64,000 nucleotides of DNA from Elysia crispata. Lineage: Eukaryota > Mollusca > Gastropoda > Plakobranchidae. The stretch covers positions 165,001 to 229,000 of the forward strand of contig JAWDGP010003851.1 of assembly GCA_033675545.1 (NCBI GenBank), given 5' to 3'. The notes beneath the pieces were generated by a model. The model did not search any database. It saw nothing but the letters and a program-made list of their open reading frames with translations, and was not told the origin of the DNA. Positions 1 through 12,300 of the stretch are shown in pieces. Made by a program: the position numbers and the translations under genes. The stretch's first letter is position 1; the number at the start of each line of letters is the position of its first letter.

Positions 1-471
1 TACCTGATTTCTTTGTCTTTGAGTTCAGGTAGAAAAAAAACAACTTTGTTACATAGTGTAGTGCTATGGTGTTTAGTGATACGGACTGAACATTTTTTTA
101 ATTTTGTTTTTCTTTTAGGTATTTGCGATTTATTTCAATATCCCAAATGCTATATTCGTTTCATGAAAAAGATGATCTTAGAAAAGCCAAAATTTGTATT
201 TTTTAAGCAATGATTGCATTATATCTTTTTAAATGTGATTTCAGCTGAATCAGAAGAGATAAATTGCTATTTTTATGTTTTAAATATGCCTGACAATTGT
301 AACGACTTTCATCCATTCCTTGTCCTATCTATTCTGGCGCAGCAGACGTGTGACCGATCAAACATCCAGGTGATTTAAGTTTTACATTTTGTCTCGTTAT
401 TTTACCCACTTTTAAGATTAACTTGATAAGATTCCGTGATCACTTCTTCTGTTAACAAATTTACTGAAGTA

Positions 472-531
472 GACAGACTTTATCATATCCTGAATAATAT
501 AGTCAGACTTTATCATATCCTGTATAATAAG
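472..531. repeat. 30-bp tandem duplication
   Basis: The core cagactttatcatatcctg occurs twice, starting at 474 and 504, with nearly identical flanks. It is a simple local duplication and I see no coding content. Confidence 0.8.
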
Positions 532-2135
532 GATGCTCTTTGCTCATTGAACGAGAAAATACGGCGGTTAATGATTTATTGTTTGGCGATACATTTATCT
601 AAAAGTTAAGCTTCCTTTCATAGAATTATACGGCGATAATTGGTAAATCTTGGTAATGTTGTTAAAATTTTAAGTAGAAACTTGATCGGGCAACCTTGTT
701 ACAAAATTTTAGCTCCTGCCTGTTACTTATATATTGATTTCAAACTCATTATTTTACAAACGAATTTTAAAATTGCTACCAGGGCAAGAAATATATTGAT
801 TCTGAGCAAGAAAGTACAAGCGCTGTAAGGAACAAAATGCTATTGAAAAGTTACTTTTTGTGCAAGTCAGTATGTTATTGAAAAGGAAAATAAAATAGAA
901 TGATAAAATAACACAAATATATTTAGCCATTATGTTTTCCAAGGTTGGTTTGCATATAATAACGGCTTTGTTGTTGTTGTTTTTTACATATATCTCAATT
1001 AAGTAATGTCGATAGATTTCCCAACAATGATGTATCAAATAGGTTATGCATGTAGAATCAAAAACGATATTGACCTGAAAATCTTGGAATATCTAAGACA
1101 GTATTCAAAGATCTGCCAATCATTAAGTATCAAAAGGGTTGTCCATGATAGATTTGTCAGTCAAAAGATTGTTTCAAAATGTGTCCTTCATGCTATGTTT
1201 TACAAGGCTTTTTGCAAGTTAACTGAGGATGAAATATTGTGAGGACCGTTCATCATATTTCCAAGAAAAGATACAGTCATTTACATCCAAATAATTGTCT
1301 TTTGTTTATGAGTTATATTTTTTTCTCCCCGGACATTTTCAACAGGATGCTTGTTTTTGCTTCTCTAGCATGAAGTATTTTAAAAGTGTGTCTCCATGTT
1401 CATCATGTAAAAGTACCACCATTATTGTCTTCCTCGCCACTTGAGTATGAAGGTTGAGAACAGCAGCTTTTCTCCTGTGTAACTATCTATGAAGTATCCG
1501 TAACTCTCCCAAGCATGAAGTATCGAATAAGTTGTGTTTAGCTCACAGAGCACGAGGTATATTACCAAGACTTTACACATCTCTCTCATATATGAAGTGT
1601 AAAAATGTTGTCTATAAGCTTTAAAGGCAGATTTACCACTCAAATTTAGGCATGTTCTACACATATGAAATTGTAGCTCCTCCACCTTGACACAAATGAT
1701 CCAGAAAGTCGCATGTTAAGTGATAATGGCAGAATTAAATAGCTAGAACTGAGGAATTCTTATTTACGTAACGCCTCCTCTTTCTGCTATAGAGGAGTGA
1801 ATTCAATTGTTGTTCCCGTATATCGTGTTTAGACTTCTGTCGTTAACTGTAACTGTAATCATCGGAAATGAAATCTTCCGAGAGAAATAAAAACTGTGTT
1901 CCTGGATTTAATTTGCATGAAATCATAGTGATGTTTTAGTTTTAAGTTACCATATTATGTGGACGCCTTTAACTCTTCCCATGTCATAACTCTTCACATA
2001 ATTATTTCCACTTTTTCATCGCCGAACATGTGCACATATTGGTTTATTTTCTTCCAAGCTCCACAATGCTATTGTATTCTTATGAAGAGAATTGAGTCAT
2101 TTTTTGGTATACACACACAAAAAACAACAAAAAAC

Positions 2136-2202
2136 ACGCACACACTCACACACACACACACATATATATAAATATATAATTTTATATATGTAATATAATA
2201 AA

Positions 2203-2264
<62 letters not shown>
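2136..2264. repeat. Compound (CA)n/(TA)n microsatellite
   Basis: Interrupted CA repeats run into TA repeats, ending in an uninterrupted AT tract of more than 50 bp. Apparent open frames across it are repeat artefacts. Confidence 0.95.
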
Positions 2265-2268
<4 letters not shown>

Positions 2269-3309
2269 GCATAGGATAGGCCTCTAGGGACCTACAGCTC
2301 TATTGCACTGGTGTATGAGTATGGGGCCTTATCCTTTTAACAATCCCTGTTCGGTGTGTAGAATAGATCTGACATGGGATGGGATGCATAAGTCACTGCA
2401 CTCACTCAAAAAATAATTAATTAATAGAACGAGGGTGGTTATTTTCAATACATGCATTTTTTTACGGTTTTTTTTTTCTTTCACACTCGTTTTATTACAT
2501 CAGCCATTGGCTACATAATTATGTAAGTCTCAAGTTGAATTTATGTTCTACTCAGTTAGTTCTAGTCTGGCCAGCTTTTTTGCTTATTTCAAACTTTATC
2601 TCAAAATGTTCTAAGATTTTCATTTTCTTTGTTTTTTGTAAGCCACTAGGCGAGCTTTTTTCTTGTTTTGTCGTTTGTTTGTTTTTGTTTTGTTTTGTTT
2701 TTGTTTTTTTTTTGTTTTTGACTTTTCTCAATTATATGAGTTGGGTGTTTCTCTTCCAATGTAAATATCTTGTGTGTGTGCGTTTGTGTTTCATAAATTA
2801 AATTCTCTTTTACAGATATCAAAGCCGCAATTCCTTAGGAAACAAAAGTAAATTAGATTGTGTGCAGTGGGTGTGATGAAAGCAATTTATTCGAGTGCAA
2901 ACAGATAATCTTTGTTCTTCTGAATATTTTTTTTATTTAATTAACTACGATTGTTTATGTAATGATTTAATTTAAATAATTTTTGTCCATGTACCTAGTA
3001 CTTACATGTTTTTTTAAACAAATCAACTAGCTATCAGTGATAAATTTGATACAATCCATCTACATGCGCAAGAAAAATACAAAATCTTCCAAATCTAGTG
3101 TGCTGCCAAGGTTCATTACTGGCCGTTTAATCATGCATTTATTCCTTTGGGAGGGATCGAATCTTTCCTACTCCCTCTTTATCCTTTTTCCCCTTTGTCT
3201 CTGGGTCCGTTTGGTTCTTTTTATCTCTCTTTTTTATGTTCTCTCAATTTGTTTCTCCCTTTATTTCTCTCACTTTTTTCTTTCTCCCTTTCTCTGTCTC
3301 TCTCTCTAA

Positions 3310-3314
<5 letters not shown>

Positions 3315-3395
<81 letters not shown>
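3315..3395. repeat. (CT)n microsatellite
   Basis: An uninterrupted CT tract of about 80 bp sits within a wider pyrimidine-rich stretch from roughly 3160 to 3480. The poly-Leu/Ser frames seen here are artefacts of the repeat. Confidence 0.95.
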
Positions 3396-3399
<4 letters not shown>

Positions 3400-4441
3400 G
3401 TCTTTTCCTCTGTCTTTCTCTTTCCTTCTATATCTCTCTCTTTTCCTCTTTCTTTTATTCTGTGTGTTTGTCTATTTTTCTATTTTTATCTATGTACCTA
3501 AATATCTAAAAATGCGTATAAACTATTGTATGTTTCGTTAACATGATTCTTTTCTAATAAATATGGTGTCATATGAAATATTTGTTATTATTACAATCAA
3601 TCGCAAAACAAAATGCGAAGTTAGATAAAGAAGACCCAAAGACGCAGTTTATTGTATTTTATAAGCTCCTCATTCTGAAACTTTTTCGACGCTCCATTCA
3701 ACCCTTCTCCCCTTCTTTTTTTCTTTTTCCTTGTACTTTTTCATGCTGTAAGTGTAATACATTTTCTTATTCTATTTGACTCTTTATCATTCCAAGCATA
3801 ATATTTATTGGCCATTTTCTCCCATTTACCAAAATTTGAAACAAAACAAAACTATCTTGATGATGGTATGAAATAATTTTAAGCCAAAGGCAAATAAAGT
3901 GATGCTCTCTGCTTCGTATATTTAAAGGTAAATTAACTTGACAAAAAATTTTAAATGAAAATTTCCATTTCTGTTCACGACGAGAACCTGTTTAAAGAAC
4001 AAAATAGTGAATGAGATTTAATATTTATGGAATTTAGCAATATGTATCTAGAACATAACGAATGCAATGAGTAAAATGGTTTTTAAATAAAAAATCGGCT
4101 TAGTGAAGATATGATGTTTGACTCAAGAGATTGTAAAGCAGAACAAAAAATAATGTATTGTAGGAGATGAATAATGGTAGTTCTCATGAACCTCAATATC
4201 TTATAGACCAATATGAACTTCATTTCATTTTATGATACCTCTCACCTTATACTAATTCACAGAAATAGCAAATACGACCTCCGTTGTGTGACCAACATTG
4301 TGTATGATTCAGCTGTCGATGCCTTACAAATCAAAAAGATCTGGAACTCTTCAATATAACGTTAATAATCAGTGCTCTCCACATACTGGATTGGCATGCT
4401 TAAATCCAACTGGTTTTTTTTTTCCACATGTATATTTGCAG

Positions 4442-4613
4442 TTTGAGGACACCTACCGAAATCTTCAGTCGGCTTTCCGTCTCTTCGACTTCATGGGCGA
4501 TGGGTATGTTGCAAAAGTGGACTTCCGCCGAGTGTTGAAGGAGTTTGGATTTGAGATTTGTGCTGTGGATCTAGACACTTTCCTTGGGCGATCAGGGATA
4601 AGTGTTGTTCAAG
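4442..4613 (+). CDS. EF-hand gene exon A (first detected)
   Basis: The acceptor ttgcag precedes 4442 and the donor gtgaat starts at 4614. The exon opens in phase 0 and ends with one spare base. It encodes 57 residues with a complete EF-hand: helix QSAFRLFDF, loop D-F-M-G-D-G-Y-V ending in Asp, then a helix with FRRVLKEFG. The third loop position is Met, so calcium affinity is doubtful. Confidence 0.92.
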
Positions 4614-6294
4614 GTGAATTCCTTTTTTTTTTATTGCATAGTGAGCGTATGAGGTTTTGGTTTTGACCTGATGGATTCCATAATAAATGCATCATACCTA
4701 GCACGGTGTAGCACGTGTAGCATTAGGTGTAGTACGGCAAGGAAGGGGGTGGGTTGTGATTGTAAATCATCTCACTAGGTTCAGTTCAACTTATGAAATT
4801 TGTATGTAAAAATAATATTGCTTCATATTCAGGGATTTAGCTATTCGTTATGACCTACATAATTGTATAGCGAGGAGATATTGAAAAGGGAAAAGGTTTG
4901 TTAAGTGTTGCTTTGATCCTACAAATCAAATCTTTAGATTTTCAATGTGCAGCAGCTCTGTAGATCACTTGTATATGAATAGAGAGAAAAATGTGATGTT
5001 ATTTCTTGTTCTAACAACCTGGGAAGAAAAGAAGTCTAGCTTTATCACCTTCCAGCCGCCGCAAATGTGATGAGTTGTACCAACAACCAATCAAAATTGT
5101 CCGATGTCATTAAATATGGCAATAGTTGAGACACTCGTTCTGTTGAGGAATTGTAGAGTATTTAGAACCAGTAACTAAGCGTTGCTCAGGAGAAGTGATA
5201 TCATATCTTTTTCTTCATATTGGAGCTGCTTTAAGTTTGTCTTTCTGGACAGAAGTGTGTGAAGTCCATATGCTGATGGGAGAGGCTTTAAAAACGTATT
5301 TTGCAAAAAATAAAGAAAATATTTGGAATGGATCAGCAAAAACGTATGTCTTTGTTGAAGCATTTCTCTCAGCTCCTCTGCACTGTGTAATTTCTTTGGT
5401 TTTAATATAATTATGGTCGCAAGGGTATTTGACAATAATGATGATGATGATCATGATAATAATAATGTCAACAACAATTATAGCTGTAATAATAACAATA
5501 ACAATAATGTTGATGATGAAAACATGGCTTTTCGTAAAATGTTATCAGAGGACTAGATTATTAATGTTTAATCATATTTTGCATATAACTGTTAATTTTG
5601 CACTTTTTCAAGGCCTTGTGAATTACAAGCAGTTCCTTCACAAGTTCCAGTCTCGAGGCAACTCTAGTGTGTTTACCAAGTGCATGCTGAGAGACAGTGA
5701 CAGGTACCTCTGGCCTCTCATTTCTTTCTTTCTCCCTTTCTCATGCTAAGTAATAGTATAGAATATTTTACAGCCTATCTGTATATCCAATTTCACACTT
5801 ATTGTGAGCAAATGATTTCCTTTTTTTTTTTTTCGCTGTTTACAGATAGAGCTGTGAAAGGTTTATGTAAAAAAGCAATAAAACATTATTTTCCACATGC
5901 ACTCATGAGTTCCTTTAGATTGAACTTTTTAGTGGATTTGAGTTTCCATGTACACCTATGAAGAAAAATACTTGTTGCATCAAAAATATGATTTCTAATT
6001 CGTAACTAAAGAGTTACCGAGGTGATCAATGAATAAAACCTTTGTTTTTGCTTGGGCTGTACCGAAAAACTGAAATTTAATCTATCTTAAAAACTATTTA
6101 AATTTTCATTAAAAACAAAATATGACATAGCACTAATAGTCTTTGAATGCTATATCTATACTCTGCCCTTTTATTTGCTTATTCATCCAATTTCATGTGT
6201 TTATCTATCATATAATTCTCTCTCTCTATATATATATCTATCTCTCCTACTCTCTCTCTCTGTCTCGCTCTCTCTCTCTCTCTGTCTCTCTCTG

Positions 6295-6337
<43 letters not shown>

Positions 6338-9300
6338 CTCGCTCTCTCTCCCCCCCCTCTCTCTCTCTCTCTTTCTCTCAATATATCTCTGTTGCTGCTG
6401 TTTATTTATCTCTTTTTACCACTATTTATATCTATCTTTGTATCTATCAATCAAAGGATTTAATTATTTATGTATCTGAGAAAGGAGAAGTTTAAAGCTA
6501 CATTTTTGACACGTTTTATCTTTCATAATATTTTAGCACCGATTTCTGGTTTGGATAGCAAGTGATCTTGCTAGAGAGCTTATTTTAAATCTAGAATTCA
6601 ATAGAAAGGCATAATTTATTTTGTAGTGTTAAGATAGATTGTCTGTATTGGTGATGCATATTGAAAGATCAAACCCAGCGCCAGGAATTACTAAATACAA
6701 CAATGCGAGCAGTGTTATTATAGTGCATGATTTGAATTATTTCCAAATAGATCTTGATTTTATAATGGGATACTGGGCACTGCTACACAGAAATTAAAAG
6801 GAAAAAAAGCAGAACGTCTTGTCCTTCTCATTTTGTTGTTTGGTGTTACTTACTTTAGGCAAAGTTAGATCGCATTTGCACAAACGCGATAAAATTGTCC
6901 AATTAAATGTGGAGAAAAAAAAGTTCACCTTGTGTCTAATCTTATTCTTTCTTTGTTTATGACATCTTTTCCTCCAAAGTCTTGAACAGACCAGAAAACG
7001 AATTGAGACTGAGGAAACGTTGAGAGCAGAGAACATGGAGACTGGAGTGTCCAATTTCTTTCATGCTGATTATGTTAAGCTGCTTAACATGCTTAAGTAA
7101 GGACTGTCATGTGGAGAGGATAAGATAAATTAGGATACAAAGAGAAGGAGAGAGAAAGTGAGAAAACTAGAGATATATAGAAAAGGGAAGGGAGGATTAG
7201 AAAATAGAAGTTAAGGTATACAGAAAATTTTTTATAAAATACATGGGAAGACTATTGTTTTGTTTAATATAATGGGTTTTTCTCAGTATTTGTGTCTTAA
7301 CTTTCAAAGCAAGTTTATTGTTAAATCTGAATATATACGTTTACATAGATGCATGGAATCGACACACTTTTTTTGTGGTCCTAAACATTTTTGTGAGTGT
7401 AAAGTTATTCTCATTCCCCTCCTTTATATGAAGATTTTACAAATATTTGACTTGCTTTATGTGACACTATCCACATTTTCATGAACCACTGACATGGAAA
7501 TCGAAAAATATAATATACTTATCCACAAGGTTAGTCAAAGATTTATTCCATGTTCAATTGCAACAGGTATGCACATAATAATCAAATTTTATATTTCAAC
7601 CTTCCAGGCAGAAGGACAAACACAACACTGGCACTGTGCCAGCTTCTGAGCTCCGCAGAGCTGTCAATTCTGTCCTCAAAACAAATATGACAGATGCTCA
7701 GTATGGTGAGCTGTTGGCCAGATTGACCGTCAGTGCTGGTGTCAACAGCAACAAAGCAACGGGTCCTGCCATCCAATATAACAGTCTGCTTGATCTACTT
7801 AACTCTGAGTGAGTGGTTGAGATATCAGAGAGATATATGAGAAAATCATTATTACATTTGTTAGGGAGCTTGAGATAAGTGGGAAGATCTGACAGCGATG
7901 GACAGAGCTAAATGACTATCCAAATCCTGCCAAGGACTTTTTGTTGTTCTAGGATTTGATTATAATTTATATGTGTTATAATTTATAGAGAATTACCATT
8001 TTGATATTTGTGATAAGCTTAAAGTTTAGTATTCTTCTATTCCAATCATCAAGGAATCAATTATGCAAGACAAAATGGTTATTCACATCTTTTCTTCTTC
8101 ATTGAAAATCGTTTAGTTTTTTTTTTAACAAATAAATATGGTGTATTGACCATATCTATTCACAATATAATAGAAATAGTTTAGCCTCATAAAATATTTA
8201 ATTCTAAAAGCTATTATACACATATAAATTCAACAGCAAGATTACCTATAAATAAATGTGAGGTATGGCCTTAATGTTTTGGCTTTTTTTAAGTTCCTCA
8301 GTTATGTTTTCGAATTCTGTCAAAATTTAAAAAACACAAAATCTTCTATAAGTCCTAAACTATTCTCAACATATATGAAACTTTCAAAACATTTACTCTT
8401 AAATTTCACCGTCAAATTTTAATAATAGATTAGGTGAAAATATAGCACATTTTTTTTTTATTCAAACATCACGTTTAACCACAGTATTAAAGTGAATATT
8501 TCCACATTTTAATCTCAGACCTGAGTGTTGGAATCAAAGGAAGGATGGCCACTGGACTGTGCTTAAGTATCAGCTAGGAGACGTGGCACCTGCTAGCCCA
8601 GTTCTCCGCCTGCAGGAAAAAGCAAAAACATGGATGGCCCCTCCTCCAGAAAGAAACAAAGCTGCCAACAGCAGAGTTGTTGAGGTTGGTGTTATATGCA
8701 AGCAGACAGGGTCAGAATATAAATAATATTGATGCTTTCTGTGTGTAAGAATTCGCTACAGGGAAGAAAGCTACATCAGTTTTAACTTACAAGATTGAAT
8801 GGAACCCAATTGTTTTGAGCCTAGTCAAAATTTACATCGGTATTTATTGAAACCCATTGTATTAGGTATAATCACTGTTGTGGTCATTTTACTTATTTAG
8901 GATGATAATAGCATAATCTATCTCTGTCCAGAGTGGGAATAGGTGACTCCCATGATTGCACATTTAGAATAAATAATAAATTTCAAGCTAAGGATTTTGG
9001 ATTTAGAATGAAAATTACCAGAATGAATCTGTCATATACAAGTTTGTGTGCAGTTAGGATCAATGCTTTTATATACTATCCTACTGAAGTGAATGATTTA
9101 AATAAGTTCTATACTTAAGTAGACTATCTCAGTTTGCTGGTAGAAAAAAAAGGAAAAAAGGAATGAATGGACTAAGGAATTAATTTATAGGAATGATAGA
9201 AAAGTGATTAATGAGAGAAATGTGTGCAGAAAGTTGTAGAAAATGAAACGCCACAAGGCATTTAGCCTTAAATTGGAAGACATCTTGTACTGTGTATGCC

Positions 9301-12300
9301 CTAAAGAAGACATTGTACTTGTGGAGGCTAAAAAAGATATTTGTATTCTGTGTGTCAGTTATCAATTGACTTTAAACAACTCATGGGAGGATTCAAGTGT
9401 AACACTTTATGCAACTCAAAGAAGATCCAGTTGTTATGAAATTAATTTGGATAGTTATTGCAAAGAGTATATAAAAATAATGTTTCTCCCTGATTATACT
9501 TTTTCCTCACTGTCTATAATGGATTGTCTAGAAATTGGGGCTTGAGACTATCAGTGGTACTGTTTCATAACTAATCCAATCATGTTATATTTCTGTCATT
9601 CCTTATTAGATCTTTTTGCTTTACAGATAAGAAAAGAACTAACAAAGCTGTTCACAGACAGATTTCACACTTTTGACAAGGTGAGACTCCTTTATTTCTA
9701 ATTCTTTAGACATTTGTTCGGTTAGGCTTGTTGGCACATGGCTTTTTTAAAGTATTTTTCATATTTTTTAGTATTAGTTTTTGAATAATGGTGTGCAACT
9801 TTAGTTACATTTTGTTTCTCTTAAATGTATGGCTAGTTTAAATAAAGGATAAGTATGCAATAAAAGATGCAGATGCACTTGCTGGCAAAGTAAATTTTAT
9901 AGTTTCATCTATTAAAACATTCAACTTAAAATTTTGCAAGTAAAATTTCTTTTTGTATTTTCATCATCTATTAATTAAGAGATGTAAGCAGCATTACCTT
10001 ATAATTTCAGAATGGCACATAGATTTGTTGAATGTTTTTCAGAATTTTAAAGACATGGACCGAAGGAAATCAGGTTACATGAGCAAGTGGCAATTTGGAG
10101 CCCTCATCAAGCTGTAAGTAATTGAAGTTGATCGTCAACTTTCCAGAGATTATACTCTATATATATTTATTTATTTATATCTGTAAAATGTCATAATTGA
10201 GGATAAGAGCATTGGTTTCAATGGTAGATAGTTTCTTGCTATCAGTCCTAATGTACCAGGTGTAAGAGTTATAAATTATAAATTTTAAAAAGATTTAGAA
10301 GCATGGAAAGTCTTTTATTTCCTTTTTTCTAATTAGAAATCAAATATTTTGCCAAGGCAAATCAAACCATTTGTGTAATTTTTTATCATAGAGAAGTGGA
10401 AAATAATTATTTTCCAAATACAAACACCTTCATACAAATAACGTGTGACTCATTTAAGATGGGGGCAAGAAACTTGTTTTAATATGCTCCTTGACAAAAA
10501 TGGTCTTCTTCATGAAGATTTTAGTATCAATGGATAAACCTTAGAATTTTGCTTTAAGGAATGCTTTGAAACAGTTTATATATAGTTCAACCTTTTTTTC
10601 CTTATTTTTGACCAAAGCTTGAAGTGTTGCAAAAGAAAATTGTGCAACCTTCCTCAATTTCTTGAATAATTCTGTCTTACATATGATACCTAATACCTAA
10701 TCTGTCCATAGGAGGATAAAAAAGGTTTAGGAATGGGTGAATGTAAGTGTTTTCTTCTTTTATAGTGTGCCACTGCTGTCCAAAGAGTTAATGAACACCC
10801 TAATATGCATTATCTTACATTGTGTTTTCATCCTTATTTTCACTATGATACTGTTTTCAGACTTTGTGTTTCCATTAAATGTGCTCTATCACTTTTGTCT
10901 TTTTAGTGTATTAATCTTCAATGTTGTCTCAATAATTATTAATGTTCAATTTTTGTGTCATTATGACACTGCCGATTCATTCTATACCATTCTTTTTTCA
11001 CCAATGTGAAAATATTGCTTTTATGTGACTTCATATGTTCAACAACATGAGACAGAATCTCATATGGCCTAAACGCAAAAAGACCCAGAATTAACACAAG
11101 TTATCTTTGACCTGCTATATATTGAAGCTCTAGTGAGACATATTTTAGCCAGAAAATTTATTTCAAGGCAATTGGTTCCTAAAAATGTGAAGTGTGTGGA
11201 GGATTTTATTCCTTCAAGCATGTAGATTGACACTGGCAAAAATCAGTGTGGCATGGATCATACTGGATATAAAATGAAATTAAGAAGAACAAAGCATTTT
11301 ATCAAAGTCTGAGTGCAAATTCAAACATTTGTATTTAAACCAACTGTTACAACAAGCTGATCTTGTGATTAAGTTTGCATTGGTACAAATCAGTTTGGCT
11401 TTCTCGAGAAAAGATCCATTTAAAATAGATATATATAGTTGTATAGGGATTAAGGGATGGACGTGATTTGTTAGTCATCTGGTATCTAAACCCAAAAATA
11501 ACCATGGCTTCTGCATTTAGTGAACATAATTCACCCATCCATATCCGTATCTCTCTGTCTTTCCAAAGGTGTGGCATAACTCTTAGTGTTAAAGATCTTG
11601 ACTTCTTGTGGGCGACTCTAGACACTGCAGCAGACAACACCTTGAGCTATGTCACGCTTGTCAAGACTTTTACTGGAACTAATCAGCAGCAGCAACAACT
11701 TTCCAGTAAGTCAAGTAACCTACTAATATTTTGGGAAAATCTGAATCACTGCCTTTAAAAGTTGGTGCTCTTTTTTCACTACTTTTTATTTGCATGTGAG
11801 TTAATTTAATTAAAATTGTATTTTATCCAGTCAAAAGTCATGTTTGTCTTTATTCATTATATCATGCATATATATATAATTGCTTTCTCCTAAAATCCCA
11901 AAACGTTGGATCCACATTTTCAATAAATACCTTAATTTGGTTTTAATTTTTAATTAGATATAGCTCAGTCTTCAAGACCCAAGAGCACATCTGTCCTTCC
12001 ACAAGGGATTCAAGGAACAACGGCATATTCAACTGCAGGGGTCACCAGTTCCCAAATGGTCACAGCTGAGCAGCCAAATGTCACACCAGGTAGCGCTAAA
12101 GAGAGCAGACTGGTGGAGCTGCTTAAGAAAGTCAGAGATGATGTAAGTGGCACAGCTGGCTTTAGTATGAACATGAGTTATAGTATTCTGGCGTGTTTTG
12201 GTTTGAATGATAGATAGCTAGTTTTGACTGGAGAATCAGGTCAGAAGGTACATAAGAAATGGGATCATCATGAGTCAAAGCACAGAAAGAGTTCCAGGGT

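Larger units (their letters stand above)
1..4441. other. Upstream or intronic DNA, no supported exon
   Basis: No exon can be supported here. The segment is AT-rich and holds a 30-bp tandem duplication, a CA/TA microsatellite and a long CT tract, annotated separately. The first EF-hand exon at 4442 opens in phase 0 directly after an acceptor and has no start codon of its own. This segment is therefore probably an intron of a gene that starts further left, but the missing 5' exons could also be short and unrecognised here. Confidence 0.6.

Noticed and set aside
340..370. Possible 27-bp micro-exon between ctggcgcag and gtgatt
   Set aside because: It is too short to judge and has no protein similarity to support it.
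2816..2870. Possible extra 5' exon of the EF-hand gene (good acceptor ctcttttacag, phase 0 exit before gtgtga)
   Set aside because: The encoded 18 residues have no EF-hand character and the donor is weak. Phase fit alone is a one-in-three chance.
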